This document shows positions 49,203 to 59,309 of a DNA stretch of 64,000 nt, in pieces. Position 1 is the stretch's first letter. Each line of letters opens with the position of its first letter. The notes beneath the pieces were generated by a model. The model had not been told where the DNA came from, searched no databases, and saw nothing but the letters and a program-made list of their open reading frames with translations. The translations under genes and the position numbers were made by a program. Source of the stretch: Bradyrhizobium sp. SRL28 (lineage in GTDB: Bacteria; Pseudomonadota; Alphaproteobacteria; Rhizobiales; Xanthobacteraceae); the NCBI RefSeq assembly GCF_018596315.1, contig NZ_JAHEAG010000001.1, positions 620,001 through 684,000 on the forward strand, given 5' to 3'.

Positions 49203-50900
49203 GTGTACGACATCATCATCGTCGGCGGCGGATCAGCGGGCTCGGTCATGGCCCACCGGCTATCCACTGGGAGTGCCAACAAAGTCCTGCTCTGCGAAGC
49301 AGGCCAGGACATGCCGCCCGGCAACGAGCCGCCCGAGATCCGCGACAGCTATTCAGGACTGGCCTATTTCGATCCGCGCTTCCACTGGACCGAACTGAAG
49401 GTCACCACCCAGGTCGTCAGCCACAACAACCCCGATGAAGGCCGCCCGCCGCTGCGCAAGTATGAGCAGGCGCGCGTGTTGGGCGGCGGGTCCTCCATCA
49501 ACGGTCAGATGGCCAATCGCGGCGCGCCGACCGATTACGCGGAGTGGGAAGCCCGCGGCGCCGCGGGCTGGAACTGGAAGGACGTGCTGCCCTACTTCAA
49601 GAAGGTCGAGCGCGACCTCGATTTCGACGGGCCGTTCCACGGCAAAGACGGCCGTATCCCGGTCCGCCGCATTCCGCAGGCGCATTGGACCCGGCATTCG
49701 CAAGCGATGGGCGAGGCCTGCAAGCTCGCCGGCTTTGCGTTCCTGCCCGACCAGAACGGCGAGTTCACAGACGGCTACTTCCCCGTGACACACTCCAATC
49801 AGGACGAGCAACGTGTCTCGGCCGCGATGGGCTATCTCGATCGCGAAACGCGTAAGCGCGCCAACCTGACCATATCGACCAACACGCAGGTCAGGGAGTT
49901 GCTGTTCGAGGGCACGCAATGCGTCGGCGTGAAAGCGCTGGTCGATGGAAGGGAACAGGAATTCCGTGGTCGCGAAATCATTCTTTCATGTGGCGCGATT
50001 CATTCGCCGGCGCATCTCTTGCGCGCCGGCATCGGACCGGTCGGGCATCTGAAGGAGATGGGCATTCCGGTCCTGACGGGCCTCGCGGGTGTCGGCCAGG
50101 GTCTGATGGATCATCCGTCGATCGCGTTGTCGTCCTATGTCCGCCGTGGCGCGCGCATGAACGAGCACACCAGACGCCACATCCAGATGGGGCTGCGCTA
50201 TTCCTCGGGGCTTCCGGGCGTACCTGCCGGCGACATGTTCGTCGCCGTTCTCACCAAGTCGGCCTGGCACTCGGTCGGCGAGCAGATCGCCTCGCTGCTC
50301 ACCTTCGTCAACAAGACCTATTCCGAGACCGGGCAGGTCAAACTCGCCTCGCGCGACCCGCGCGCAGAACCAGTTGTCGAGTTCAACCTGCTGTCCGACA
50401 GGCGCGATCTCGACCGCCTGATGAGCGGCTTTCGCAAGATGGCGGCGCTGCAGATGAGCGCGCCGCTCAAGGCGGTCACCGACAAGCCATTCCCGGCCTC
50501 GTATTCCGACCGCGTGCGAAAGATCGGCGTGGTCAATACCAAGAACAAGGTCCTCACCGCCATTGCCGCTGTCCTGATGGACGGGCCGGCGGCGCTGCGT
50601 CACGCCATGATCGACAATTTCATCGTCGAAGGTTTTACGTTCGAGCAGGTCATGAGCGACGACGAGGCGCTCGAAGCCTTCGTGCGCAAGGCGGCGATCG
50701 GCGTGTGGCATGCCTCGTGCTCATGCCGGATGGGCCGCGCGGACGATCCGATGGCGGTTGTCGATACGCAAGGCCGGGTCAAGGGCGTGCAGGGTTTGCG
50801 CGTGGTCGATGCCTCGATCTTCCCGGTGGTGCCATGCGCCAACACCAATTTTCCGGTCCTGATGGCGGCGGAAAAGATCGCAGACGCCATGAGTCTGTAG
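49203..50900 (+). CDS. GMC-family oxidoreductase (choline dehydrogenase-like)
   Basis: This 565-residue flavoenzyme has FAD-binding VGGGSAGSVMAHRLS at residues 7-21, RVLGGGSSINGQMANRGAPTDY (about 89-110), SCGAIHSPAHLLRAGIG (about 258-274), and near the C-terminus VWHASCSCRMG (about 501-511), which carries the conserved catalytic His. The start is a GTG. It oxidises an alcohol, with the substrate unassigned. Its 3' end overlaps an intergenic inverted repeat (50897). Confidence 0.88.
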   Translation: MYDIIIVGGGSAGSVMAHRLSTGSANKVLLCEAGQDMPPGNEPPEIRDSYSGLAYFDPRFHWTELKVTTQVVSHNNPDEGRPPLRKYEQARVLGGGSSINGQMANRGAPTDYAEWEARGAAGWNWKDVLPYFKKVERDLDFDGPFHGKDGRIPVRRIPQAHWTRHSQAMGEACKLAGFAFLPDQNGEFTDGYFPVTHSNQDEQRVSAAMGYLDRETRKRANLTISTNTQVRELLFEGTQCVGVKALVDGREQEFRGREIILSCGAIHSPAHLLRAGIGPVGHLKEMGIPVLTGLAGVGQGLMDHPSIALSSYVRRGARMNEHTRRHIQMGLRYSSGLPGVPAGDMFVAVLTKSAWHSVGEQIASLLTFVNKTYSETGQVKLASRDPRAEPVVEFNLLSDRRDLDRLMSGFRKMAALQMSAPLKAVTDKPFPASYSDRVRKIGVVNTKNKVLTAIAAVLMDGPAALRHAMIDNFIVEGFTFEQVMSDDEALEAFVRKAAIGVWHASCSCRMGRADDPMAVVDTQGRVKGVQGLRVVDASIFPVVPCANTNFPVLMAAEKIADAMSL

Positions 50901-50977
50901 GGCGGATTGAGCCGAAGGCGTAATCCGCCGCGTTGCGGTCCTTGAAGGCGGATTACGCTAACGCTAATCCGCCCTAC
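50897..50977. repeat. Intergenic inverted repeat (GTAGGGCGGATT type)
   Basis: GTAGGGCGGATTGAGCCGAAGG... ends GCTAATCCGCCCTAC, with an inner GGCGGATTACGC arm. It is related to the copy at 34322-34396. It includes the last codon of the oxidoreductase gene. Confidence 0.8.
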
Positions 50978-50982
50978 AAAAT

Positions 50983-52071
50983 CTACCCGCCGACCTGCCC
51001 GCGATGGCGCAGGAAGTGATCCGCCAGCACGCAGGCCATCATCGCCTCGCCTACCGGCACCGCGCGGATGCCGACGCAGGGGTCGTGGCGGCCCTTGGTC
51101 ATGATGTCGGTATCGGCGCCCGCGCGATCCACCGTCTTGCGCGGCGACAGGATCGAGGAGGTCGGCTTCACCGCGAAGCGCACCACCACCGGCTGGCCGG
51201 TCGAGATGCCGCCGAGCACGCCGCCGGCATTGTTGGAAAGAAACCGCGTGCCGTTATTGCCGGTGCGCATCTCGTCGGCGTTTTCCTCGCCGGACAACTC
51301 GGCGGCGCCAAAGCCCGCGCCGATCTCGACGCCCTTCACCGCGTTGATGCTCATCATCGCGGCCGCCAGCTCGCCGTCGAGCTTGGCATAGATCGGCGCA
51401 CCCCACCCCGCCGGCACGCCTTCAGCCACCACTTCGATGACGGCGCCGATCGAGGAGCCGCTCTTGCGGATGCCGTCGAGATATTGCTCGAAGAACGCGG
51501 CCTTGTCCTTATCCGGGCAATTGAACGGATTGCGCGCGATCTCGTCCCAGTCCCATTTGTCGCGGTCGATCTTGTGCGGGCCCATCTGCACCAGCGCGCC
51601 GCGCACCTTCACGTCAGGCAGGATTTTGCGCGCGATGGCACCGGCCGCCACGCGCGTAGCCGTCTCGCGCGCCGACGAACGGCCGCCGCCACGATAGTCG
51701 CGCAGGCCGTATTTGGCCTCATAGGTGAGGTCGGCGTGGCCGGGGCGAAACTTGTCCTTGATCTCGGAATAGTCCTTGGAGCGCTGATCGGTGTTCTCGA
51801 TCAGCAGCGCGATCGGCGTCCCCGTCGTCACCTGCACGCCTGTCTCGGGATGGGCCATCACGCCGGACAGGATCTTTACCGCGTCCGGCTCCTGGCGCTG
51901 GGTGGTGAAGCGCGATTGTCCCGGACGGCGGCGATCGAGATCGTGCTGGATGTCCTCATTGGTCAGCGGGATCAGCGGCGGGCAGCCATCGACCACGCAG
52001 CCGATCGCGATCCCGTGGCTCTCGCCGAAGGTCGTGACCCGGAACAGATGGCCGAAGGTGTTGTGGGACAT
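50983..52071 (-). CDS. aroC: Chorismate synthase
   Basis: This 362-residue enzyme catalyses the last step of the shikimate pathway, making chorismate with reduced FMN. All signatures are present: [17 protein letters not shown] (about 17-33), [32 protein letters not shown] (about 125-144), and the C-terminal [18 protein letters not shown]. Transcribed away from the histidine phosphatase gene. Confidence 0.96.
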   Translation of the reverse strand: MSHNTFGHLFRVTTFGESHGIAIGCVVDGCPPLIPLTNEDIQHDLDRRRPGQSRFTTQRQEPDAVKILSGVMAHPETGVQVTTGTPIALLIENTDQRSKDYSEIKDKFRPGHADLTYEAKYGLRDYRGGGRSSARETATRVAAGAIARKILPDVKVRGALVQMGPHKIDRDKWDWDEIARNPFNCPDKDKAAFFEQYLDGIRKSGSSIGAVIEVVAEGVPAGWGAPIYAKLDGELAAAMMSINAVKGVEIGAGFGAAELSGEENADEMRTGNNGTRFLSNNAGGVLGGISTGQPVVVRFAVKPTSSILSPRKTVDRAGADTDIMTKGRHDPCVGIRAVPVGEAMMACVLADHFLRHRGQVGG

Positions 52072-52140
52072 TTGGCTCGCTTGGCTCGTAAGTCAGTTCT
52101 GACTGTCGTAACGCGCGGGGAAACGGTGGTCAAACTCGCA

Positions 52141-52186
52141 ACCGTCATTCCGGGGCGATGCGAAGCATCGAACCCGGAATGACGGT
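52141..52186. repeat. Small nested inverted repeat
   Basis: ACCGTCATTCCGGG ... CCCGGAATGACGGT with an inner GATGCGAAGCATC hairpin, lying between aroC and the histidine phosphatase gene. Confidence 0.75.
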
Positions 52187-52200
52187 GTTAAACATCGCCC

Positions 52201-52800
52201 TTAACTATACTTCCGCAAACCCCCGTCGCGGAACACGTAGACCGCGCCCTGTTCGATCAATAGGTCGGCGGCGCTCTGCGGTGTCTCGATGCCCAGCGCC
52301 ACCATCAGCGCCCGGGCCGTGCCGCCATGGGCCACGGCGACGGTGTCGCCCTTCACGGAATCGTACCAGTCGCGCATCCGGGCCTGCACTTCCGCGTAGG
52401 TCTCGCCGCCTTCCGGCGCCATCGTCCATTTCGCCGTCAGCCGCCTGGCATACAGCACGGGATCGGCGGCCTGCATCTCGGCCAGCGTCGAGCCCTCCCA
52501 GACGCCGTAGCCGATCTCGCGCAGGCGGTCGTCGAGCGCATATTCTTCCGGCGGCAGCTCCAAGGCGCTGCGCACCAATTCCATCGTTGAGCGCGCACGG
52601 CCGAGCGGGCTGGCGACGAACGGCAGCGAAGACTTGTCGCGGCCATCGCGCTTGAGGAGATCGGCCAGAACATTGCCGGCATGGGCCGCCTGCCTGCGGC
52701 CGAGATCGTTCAGCGGAATGTCCTGCGCACCCTGCAGCCTTCCTTCCGCATTCCACGACGTCTCGCCATGGCGGATGTAGTAGATCACGGGGGCGGGCAT
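52201..52800 (-). CDS. Histidine phosphatase family protein
   Basis: This 199-residue protein has the RHG catalytic motif YYIRHGETSWNAEGR (about 7-21), then SPLGRARSTMELV (second Arg, about 65-77), EIGYGVWEGSTLAEM (with the proton-donor Glu, about 92-106) and the second catalytic His in VAVAHGGTARALMVALG (about 152-168). These are the marks of a phosphoglycerate mutase-like phosphatase. The substrate is unknown. Confidence 0.92.
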   Translation of the reverse strand: MPAPVIYYIRHGETSWNAEGRLQGAQDIPLNDLGRRQAAHAGNVLADLLKRDGRDKSSLPFVASPLGRARSTMELVRSALELPPEEYALDDRLREIGYGVWEGSTLAEMQAADPVLYARRLTAKWTMAPEGGETYAEVQARMRDWYDSVKGDTVAVAHGGTARALMVALGIETPQSAADLLIEQGAVYVFRDGGLRKYS

Positions 52801-53024
52801 CGGACTATCAGGCTATTCCTTCGCAACCGAATTGGAGAGCGAGATAGCTTCCCAGTTCGGCTTGGAGGTACACCAGCACTCCGGCGCGGTCGAGCCTAAA
52901 TCGGCTTCCGGATTAACGCCGCTTCAGGTAGGCCTCAATGCTGGAATAGACACCCCGATTGGGTGTTATGTTGGGTAAGGCGTTCGCGCCTCATGACTCT
53001 TGCAACTCTTGCAATCTGGTACTG

Positions 53025-53513
53025 ATGAGCGCGTTTCGTCAAAGTGTCGAAGCCATGATTCCGGCGCTCCGCCGCTATGCACGTGCGCTCGCGCGCGATG
53101 CCGACATCGCCGACGATCTGGTGCAGGACACGCTGGTGCGCGCGTTGCGTTCGGAACGGCTGTTTCTCGGCGGCGACGTCAGGAGCTGGCTCTATACGAT
53201 CCTGACCAATTTGAACAAGAACCGGCGGCGGTCGCTGGCGCGGCGGCCGCAATTCATGCCGCTGCTCGACAACAACCCCGACGCCAGCGGCACCGAGGCG
53301 GAGGGCCGCGACATCGCCCGCGCGCTCGCAAGTCTGGTGGAAGAGCAGCGCTCCGTGCTGCTGCTGGTGATGCTGGAAGGACTGAGTTACCGCGAGGTCG
53401 CCGACATCCAGGGCGTGCCGATCGGCACCGTAATGTCCCGGCTTGCCCGCGCACGCGCGCATGTCAAAGCTTCGCTCGAAGGCGAGCGTACGGCGCTGCG
53501 GCGGGTGAAATGA
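53025..53513 (+). CDS. ECF-family RNA polymerase sigma factor
   Basis: This 162-residue protein has region 2 at about 4-70 (PALRRYARALARDADIADDLVQDTLVRALRS, SWLYTILTNLNKNRRRS) and region 4 at about 105-155 (SLVEEQRSVLLLVMLEGLSYREVADIQGVPIGTVMSRLARARAHVKASL). The start MSAFRQSVEAM is used; longer frames are rejected. An anti-sigma gene follows 68 bp downstream, so the two are expected to be a regulated pair. Stress signal unknown. Confidence 0.9.
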   Translation: MSAFRQSVEAMIPALRRYARALARDADIADDLVQDTLVRALRSERLFLGGDVRSWLYTILTNLNKNRRRSLARRPQFMPLLDNNPDASGTEAEGRDIARALASLVEEQRSVLLLVMLEGLSYREVADIQGVPIGTVMSRLARARAHVKASLEGERTALRRVK

Positions 53514-53580
53514 AGAAAACGTAACGTACAGGCGGATCAGAGACTAGACGCAGGATCAGGAAGAGACAGAGACGACAACG

Positions 53581-54351
53581 ATGACCGATCGCAACATTCC
53601 CGTCACCGAAGACGAGCTGCATGCTTACGTCGACAACGAGCTGCCGGCGGAACGCCGCGGCGATGTCGAGGCGTGGCTCGCCTCGCATCCCGACGATGCC
53701 GCGCGGGTGCAGTCGTGGCGCACGATGGCGGAAGCGCTGCATGCCCGGTACGATTCCATTGTCGACGAAGCGGTGCCGAAGCGGCTCGAGATCGAGCGGC
53801 TGGTGCAACAGCCGCGCAAATGGGTGTACGGCGCGATCGCGGCCACGCTGGCGGCGTTCATCGTCGGCGGTGGCGTCGGCTGGCTCGCGCGCGGCGCGAC
53901 GGCAGCGCCCTCGGCCTTCCAAAACCTGACGGTGCACGCGATCGAAGCGCACCGGCTTTACGTGGTGGAAGTGCGCCATCCCGTCGAGGTGCCGGGCAGC
54001 GAACGCAGCCATCTGCAGCAGTGGCTGACCAAGCGCTGCGGCTGGGTCGTCCGCGCGCCCGAACTGGCGGGCGCCGGATTAAAACTGGTCGGCGGGCGGC
54101 TGTTGCCGGGTTCCGGTGGTCCGGCATCCTTCATGATGTATGAGAGCGCCTCGGGCGAACGTTTCACGATCTACACCGCAAAATCGAGCGCCGAGGCGAC
54201 CCAGATGCGATTCGCAGCGGAAGGCAAGGAAAGCACGCTGTTCTGGGCCGATGACGGCGTCGTCTATGCGGTGGTGTCTACCGGCGCCGATCGGGGGCGG
54301 CTGACGCAGGTTGCCCAGGCGGTCTACGATCAGATGGAGAAGAAGAGCTAA
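53581..54351 (+). CDS. Anti-sigma factor, membrane-anchored
   Basis: This 256-residue protein has an N-terminal helical domain (VTEDELHAYVDNELPAERRGDVEAWLASHPDDAARV, about 6-41) of the anti-sigma ASD type, a membrane segment at about 83-102 (YGAIAATLAAFIVGGGVGWLA), and a periplasmic domain ending in YAVVSTGADRGRLTQVAQAVY. It lacks the HC2-type zinc Cys pattern. It is expected to hold the ECF sigma at the membrane until released. Second gene of the operon. Confidence 0.85.
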   Translation: MTDRNIPVTEDELHAYVDNELPAERRGDVEAWLASHPDDAARVQSWRTMAEALHARYDSIVDEAVPKRLEIERLVQQPRKWVYGAIAATLAAFIVGGGVGWLARGATAAPSAFQNLTVHAIEAHRLYVVEVRHPVEVPGSERSHLQQWLTKRCGWVVRAPELAGAGLKLVGGRLLPGSGGPASFMMYESASGERFTIYTAKSSAEATQMRFAAEGKESTLFWADDGVVYAVVSTGADRGRLTQVAQAVYDQMEKKS

Positions 54352-54353
54352 CC

Positions 54354-54474
54354 GTAGCCCGGGTGAAGCCAACGGGTCGCGCGAACGCGCGCCCGATGAC
54401 AGGCTCCGCGAAACCCGGGATCTGTGCGACCGGGTGGAATGTTCCCGGATTGCGCTTCGCTTCATCCGGGCTAC
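54354..54474. repeat. Long intergenic inverted repeat (GTAGCCCGGGTG type)
   Basis: GTAGCCCGGGTGAAGCCAACGG... ends with GCTTCATCCGGGCTAC, with several internal partial arms over 121 bp. It starts just after the anti-sigma stop. Confidence 0.75.
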
Positions 54475-54796
54475 CGGCGAGAAAAAGCGGCAGATTGGCA
54501 ACACCGCGCCGCTTGTCCCAATTCTGACATCGAAAATCTGGAATGAAACCACCAGCGCGTCTCATTAATGCACCGGGTGATCACGCGAAAATGAGTAGCG
54601 CTCGATCCGCCGATCGGCGCAAGCGGCCTCGATCGGGGTTTGGTACCGCGCTGGTCCCCCTTTCGAGGCCGCCCCTTTTTCCGGAAAACCCTTTGTTCTC
54701 CGGGAAATAGGCCGATTTTTTGGGAAAAATTCCTGCCAGGCCCCGTACTGCTCGACGCGTGTTTTCGTGCCGCGAATCGCGGCCGAATCGCTCGAC
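54475..54796. other. Intergenic region after the anti-sigma gene
   Basis: 322 bp with no gene or clear repeat recognised. Confidence 0.5.
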
Positions 54797-55786
54797 TCAG
54801 CCGAAATCGCTGCGCGGATTATAAGGGTGGCCGTCGCGCCACTTTTCCATCAATGCCTCAAGCTCGGCATCGTTCCCGTCAGGCAGAATTATTCGGGTAG
54901 TGACGAACAGGTCTCCGGTTCCCCCCGCTTTGGGCAGACCCTTGCCCTTGAGGCGGAAAATGCGGCCGCTGGAGGTATTTTTCGGAATTGACAGTTCGAC
55001 CGCGCTGCCGAGGGTCGGCACCCGGACCTTGCCGCCCAGCACCGCCTCATAGAGCGTAATCGGCAGATCCAGCCGCAAATCGCTGCCATCGACCTTGAAA
55101 AAAGGATGTGGCGCGATGCTGACCGTAATCAGGAGGTCACCCGGCGGGTGGCCCGGCGCGGTTTCGCCCTGCCCCTTCAGCCGGATCTGCTGGCCGGCGG
55201 TGACGCCCGCCGGAATCCTGACGTTGAGCTCCTTGCCGGTCGGCAGACGGACACGCTTTTCCCCGCCCTTGACCGACTCTTCCAGCGACACCGTCATCGC
55301 GACATTCAGATCGAGATCGAGGCCGATCCCGCCGGTGTCGAATTCAAAGGTCCTGCCACCGCCCGGACGTCCGCCCCGACCCGCGCCGCCGCGGGCCGCA
55401 CCGCCGAACATACTGTTGAGGATATCCTCAAAGCCCGCCCCGCCAGCGCCGCCGGGACCGCCACCGGTGCGAAAGCTGTAGGACTCGAAGCCGCCGGGCC
55501 CACCGGCGCGGCCGCGCGGGTCGCCGCCGCCAAAGCCGCTACCAGAAAAACCCTGGAAGCGGGGCTTGCCCTCGGCGTCGATCTCGCCGCGATCGAACTG
55601 CTTACGCTTGTCCTCGTCGCCAATGATCTCGTTGGCGGAATTGATCTCGGAAAAGCGCGCAGCCGCCTTCGGATCATCCTTGTTGCTATCCGGGTGATGC
55701 TTCTTGGCGAGCTTGCGATAGGCGCTCTTGATCGCCGCAGCGCTGGCGCCCCGCGGCACCCCCAAGACCTCATAGGGGTCGCGCAT
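54797..55786 (-). CDS. DnaJ/CbpA-type co-chaperone
   Basis: This 329-residue J protein has its N-terminal J domain with the HPD motif ([22 protein letters not shown], about 13-34), a long glycine-rich linker (about 78-150), then the [27 protein letters not shown] (about 183-206), [22 protein letters not shown] and [20 protein letters not shown]. The zinc-finger domain of full DnaJ is absent, so it is CbpA-like. It acts with DnaK. Confidence 0.9.
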   Translation of the reverse strand: MRDPYEVLGVPRGASAAAIKSAYRKLAKKHHPDSNKDDPKAAARFSEINSANEIIGDEDKRKQFDRGEIDAEGKPRFQGFSGSGFGGGDPRGRAGGPGGFESYSFRTGGGPGGAGGAGFEDILNSMFGGAARGGAGRGGRPGGGRTFEFDTGGIGLDLDLNVAMTVSLEESVKGGEKRVRLPTGKELNVRIPAGVTAGQQIRLKGQGETAPGHPPGDLLITVSIAPHPFFKVDGSDLRLDLPITLYEAVLGGKVRVPTLGSAVELSIPKNTSSGRIFRLKGKGLPKAGGTGDLFVTTRIILPDGNDAELEALMEKWRDGHPYNPRSDFG

Positions 55787-55895
55787 CCGTCAGGTCTCCT
55801 TCACGGGAATTCGGTTTTTGAAGCTTAGAGCAATTCGTCCGCTTTGGCTTTATCTGGGGAGCCAGTTGCATTTTTGCAACGGCTGGAAGGCTGGT

Positions 55896-56303
55896 TTATC
55901 CCCTCGTCCAGGGCTTGATCGTATGGATTTCCCATCGACCTTGGCCGGCCTTGCAGGCAGCGCCCTGCAGCCAGCTTTCCGCGCGGCCGTTGACGTAGCT
56001 CGCCAGGAAATCCCGGCAGGTGCGCCCGTCGTCCGCGGAATAGGCCTGGGACAGCGGCGTCACCGAGCCGCGCGCGCCGGTTTCCGGATTTGCCCAAGGC
56101 TGGCTGGAATCCTTGTCGCCCTTGGTCAGCACGTCGGAGGCGGCGGTGCGTGCAAAGGCGAGATCGCTCTCGGTCGGCACCGGCGGGTTGCCCGGTTGCT
56201 TGGCCAGCGAACCCGTGACGTCAGTGGCGTCCATCTTGGCGTAGGCGTCCGGGCGCGACAGGCTGCAGCCGCCCGAGCTGAGACCGATCAAAATCAAGGT
56301 CAT
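55896..56303 (-). CDS. RT0821/Lpp0805-like surface protein, lipoprotein-like
   Basis: This 135-residue protein has the family's C-terminal signature at about 92-135 ([39 protein letters not shown]). The N-terminus [18 protein letters not shown] is a short lipoprotein-type signal with a Cys after SGG. A TTG at 56411 would add 36 residues including basic ones; the shorter start is chosen to leave room for a divergent promoter of pdxH. Confidence 0.7.
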   Translation of the reverse strand: MTLILIGLSSGGCSLSRPDAYAKMDATDVTGSLAKQPGNPPVPTESDLAFARTAASDVLTKGDKDSSQPWANPETGARGSVTPLSQAYSADDGRTCRDFLASYVNGRAESWLQGAACKAGQGRWEIHTIKPWTRG

Positions 56304-56425
56304 CGCGGCTCCCGTCGGCCCGATCGCCGATAGGCCAACGCGTCCCCATGCCCTATATAGGGCGAGCCCGTATCGGGGCTGCAACGCGCTCTGGGACGCG
56401 AAGGTGCGCAACTGGGACTCCTGAC

Positions 56426-57067
56426 ATGACGGACACGACCTCCATCAAACACCCGGCACCGTTAATATCGGGTGATTTTACCGCGGCCGAGGAACCGTTT
56501 GCGCTGTTCGCCGAGTGGTTTGCGGAAGCCGTGAAGTCCGAGCCGAACGATCCGAACGCGATGGCGCTGGCCACCGTTGACTCGGACGGGCTGCCGGATG
56601 TCCGGATGGTGCTGATGAAGGGCTATGATGCGGATGGTTTCGTGTTCTACAGCCACATCGCCAGCCAGAAGGGCCGCGAACTCGCCGCAAATCCTAAGGC
56701 GGCTTTACTATTTCACTGGAAGTCGCTGCGCCGTCAGGTCCGCATCCGCGGCAACGTGTCGCCCGTGACCTCGGAGGAAGCCGACGCCTATTTCGCCACG
56801 CGGCCGAAGCAGGCGCAGATCGGCGCCTGGGCCAGCAAGCAGTCGCAGCCGCTGGAAAGCCGGTTTGCCTTCGAGCAGGCGATCGCGCTAGTCGCCGCCA
56901 AATACATGATCGGCGAAGTGCCGCGCCCTCAAGGGTGGAGCGGCTGGCGCATTCACCCTTCGCGTTTCGAATTCTGGCACGACCGCCCGTTCCGCCTGCA
57001 CGACCGCATCGAATTCCACCGCGATGCGCCGGCACAAGCCTGGAGCAAGGTGCGGCTCTATCCCTGA
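56426..57067 (+). CDS. pdxH: Pyridoxamine 5'-phosphate oxidase
   Basis: This 213-residue enzyme oxidises PNP/PMP to PLP with FMN. Markers: [46 protein letters not shown] (about 42-88), [14 protein letters not shown] (about 97-110), [20 protein letters not shown], and the C-terminal [21 protein letters not shown] (about 176-196). The start at 56426 (MTDTTSIKH) is chosen; a longer frame covers the divergent promoter region. Confidence 0.95.
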   Translation: MTDTTSIKHPAPLISGDFTAAEEPFALFAEWFAEAVKSEPNDPNAMALATVDSDGLPDVRMVLMKGYDADGFVFYSHIASQKGRELAANPKAALLFHWKSLRRQVRIRGNVSPVTSEEADAYFATRPKQAQIGAWASKQSQPLESRFAFEQAIALVAAKYMIGEVPRPQGWSGWRIHPSRFEFWHDRPFRLHDRIEFHRDAPAQAWSKVRLYP

Positions 57068-57107
57068 TGCCACGAACCTAGACGCTGTTCAAAGCTGAAA
57101 GACCCAC

Positions 57108-57860
57108 ATGCCCCCTTCATCCAACGCGCCGCGGCGCACGCTGCTCTTGACCGGTGCCAGCCGCGGCATCGGCCACGCCACCGCGATCCGGTTCTCCTCC
57201 GCCGGCTGGCGCGTCATCACCTGCTCGCGGCACGCCTTTCCGGAAGTCTGCCCGTGGGGCGCCGGCCCGGAGGACCACATCGAGGTCGACCTCGCCGACC
57301 ACGCCGATACCACGCGCGCGATCTCCGAGATCCGCAAGCGGCTGGAGAACGACGAGTTGCATGCGCTGGTCAACAACGCCGCGATCTCGCCGAAGGCGCC
57401 GGATGGCAGCCGGCTCAGCACCATGGACACCGACATCGAAACCTGGAGCCATGTTTTTCGCGTCAACTTCTTCGCCCCGATCATGATGGCGCGCGGCCTG
57501 ATCGAGGAATTGAAGCACGCAAAGGGCGCGGTGGTGAACGTTACCTCGATCGCGGGCTCGCGCGTGCATCCTTTCGCGGGCGTCGCGTATGCGACCTCGA
57601 AGGCGGCGCTTGCTTCACTCACCCGGGAAATGGCCTCCGACTTTGGCCGCGTCGGCGTCCGCGTCAACTCGATCGCGCCAGGCGAGATCGACACCTCGAT
57701 CCTGTCGCCGGGCACCGAGAAGATCGTCGAGCAGCAGATTCCGATGCACCGGCTCGGCACACCGGACGAGGTCGCCAAGATCATCTATGTGCTGTGCACG
57801 GAAACCAGTTCCTACGTGAACGGCGCCGAGATCCACATCAACGGCGGCCAGCACGTTTAG
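57108..57860 (+). CDS. Short-chain dehydrogenase/reductase
   Basis: This 250-residue SDR has the NAD(P)-binding LLTGASRGIGHATAIRF (about 12-28), NNAAI (about 89), the catalytic triad in TSIAGS and YATSKAALASL (Tyr and Lys, about 159-163), and SIAPGEIDT. It reduces or oxidises an unspecified alcohol or ketone. Follows pdxH after 40 bp, possibly co-transcribed. Confidence 0.9.
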   Translation: MPPSSNAPRRTLLLTGASRGIGHATAIRFSSAGWRVITCSRHAFPEVCPWGAGPEDHIEVDLADHADTTRAISEIRKRLENDELHALVNNAAISPKAPDGSRLSTMDTDIETWSHVFRVNFFAPIMMARGLIEELKHAKGAVVNVTSIAGSRVHPFAGVAYATSKAALASLTREMASDFGRVGVRVNSIAPGEIDTSILSPGTEKIVEQQIPMHRLGTPDEVAKIIYVLCTETSSYVNGAEIHINGGQHV

Positions 57861-57874
57861 GAATTGACGGTCTC

Positions 57875-57962
57875 GTAGGGTGTGCAAAGCGAAGCGTGCC
57901 CACCGTTCTTTCAGCGGATCAAAGTGGTGGGCACGGCGCAAGCGCGCCTTTGCCTACCCTAC
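57875..57962. repeat. Intergenic inverted repeat (GTAGGGTGTGCAAAGCGAAG type)
   Basis: GTAGGGTGTGCAAAGCGAAGCGTGCCCACC... closes with GGTGGGCACGGCGCAAGCGC...TACCCTAC, a nested repeat 15 bases after the SDR stop. Confidence 0.8.
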
Positions 57963-57977
57963 GCGACCTCGTGCCGT

Positions 57978-58196
57978 TCACTCCGCGTAAAACTTACGCG
58001 TCGCGGTCCGCAACGCCGCAGCTTCGAGATTGAACGTGCTCGAACACTCGTCCTCGTTCTCGCCGTCCGCCAGCACAGCACCGCAATGCCGGCAAAGCCG
58101 CGTCGAGAACGCCTGCGCCTTGCCAACGACGCGGCCCTGCTGATAGCGCGCAAGATCGATGACGTTGCGTGGCGACATTATGAGTTTCTCAACCAT
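57978..58196 (-). CDS. Small zinc-knuckle protein, function unknown
   Basis: This 72-residue protein has a Cys pair RLCRHCGAVL and one later Cys in EDECSSTFNLE, a possible zinc site, preceded by a basic NVIDLARYQQGRVVGKAQ helix. The start at 58196 (MVEKLIMSPRN) has GAGG upstream. A shorter start at 58178 is possible. No family recognised. Confidence 0.6.
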   Translation of the reverse strand: MVEKLIMSPRNVIDLARYQQGRVVGKAQAFSTRLCRHCGAVLADGENEDECSSTFNLEAAALRTATRKFYAE

Positions 58197-58325
58197 GGGA
58201 TCCTCGCGGCCTGAGAGACACGTTATCGCAGACAAGTTTCGACCATTCGTTCAGCGCACCGCTCAAATTTTAGCGGTGGAGTTGAGCCGATCTTCGCAGG
58301 TGTGGAGCCGCAGGGAACCGCTGCT

Positions 58326-59309
58326 CTACAGCCACTTCTTCCACCTGAACAGGAAGTACGGCAGCACGGCTGCCATGAGCATCAAGAACAGCGCCATCGG
58401 ATAGCCGTGCGCCCATTCGAGTTCCGGCATCGCCTTGAAGTTCATGCCGTAGATCGAGGCGATCAGCGTCGGCGGCATCAGGACAACGGCCATCACCGAG
58501 AACAGCTTGATGATGTTGTTCTGCTCGAGATTGACGACGCCGAGCATGGCGTCGAGCGTGAAGGTGATCTTGTTGGAGAGATAGGACGAATGGTCGGTCA
58601 GCGAGACGACGTCGCGCTGCATGGTCTTGAGCTGCTCGCGCATGTCCTTGGACCATTTGGCACCTTCCACCACCGCCGACAGGAAGGTGACGACGCGGCC
58701 GATCGAGACCAGGCTCTCCCGGATCTTCGAGACCAAATCCCCCTTTCGCCCAATCGCGATCAGGATCTGGGAATATCGCTTGGCCTGGCCATGGCGCGCG
58801 CTTTCGGGCTCGAAGATGTCGTGGGAGACCTGATCGACCTCGGCGCCGGCGCGCTCCAGAATGTCGGCGCAGCGGTCGATCACCGCGTCCAGCAGTTCCA
58901 TCAGCACCATTTCGCCCGATATCGCGGGCATGCATGAGCGCGCCAGCTTGTGCTCGACGAGGGCAAACGGCTTCGGCTCGTCGTAGCGCACCGTCACAAG
59001 GCGGTGGCCTGCGAGGATGAAGGTAACGGCCGTGGTCTTCGGCATGTCGGTGTCGGATTGGCACATCAGCGTCGCCGTCATGTAGCGGCCGCCGTTCTCG
59101 ATATAGAGCCGGCTGGAAATCTCGATTTCCTGCATGTCCTCCCGGGTCGGTATCGCGATGCCGGCCAGCCGCTCGACCGCGCGGTCCTCCTCCAGCGTCG
59201 GGTTCAACAGGTCGATCCAGACCGCATTGTCCGGCAGCGCCGCCGGATCCGCGGCGGGGAGCTTCTTCAGGGTGGATTCGGAGGGAACAAACACCGAAAA
59301 CATGGGCAA
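58326..59309 (-). CDS. corA: CorA magnesium/divalent metal transporter
   Basis: This 327-residue channel has a large N-terminal cytoplasmic alpha/beta and helical part, two C-terminal membrane helices, and the selectivity motif YGMNF (about 288-292) between them. The C-terminus ends in basic FRWKKWL. It imports Mg2+ as a pentamer. Start at 59309 (MPMFSVF). Confidence 0.93.
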   Translation of the reverse strand: MPMFSVFVPSESTLKKLPAADPAALPDNAVWIDLLNPTLEEDRAVERLAGIAIPTREDMQEIEISSRLYIENGGRYMTATLMCQSDTDMPKTTAVTFILAGHRLVTVRYDEPKPFALVEHKLARSCMPAISGEMVLMELLDAVIDRCADILERAGAEVDQVSHDIFEPESARHGQAKRYSQILIAIGRKGDLVSKIRESLVSIGRVVTFLSAVVEGAKWSKDMREQLKTMQRDVVSLTDHSSYLSNKITFTLDAMLGVVNLEQNNIIKLFSVMAVVLMPPTLIASIYGMNFKAMPELEWAHGYPMALFLMLMAAVLPYFLFRWKKWL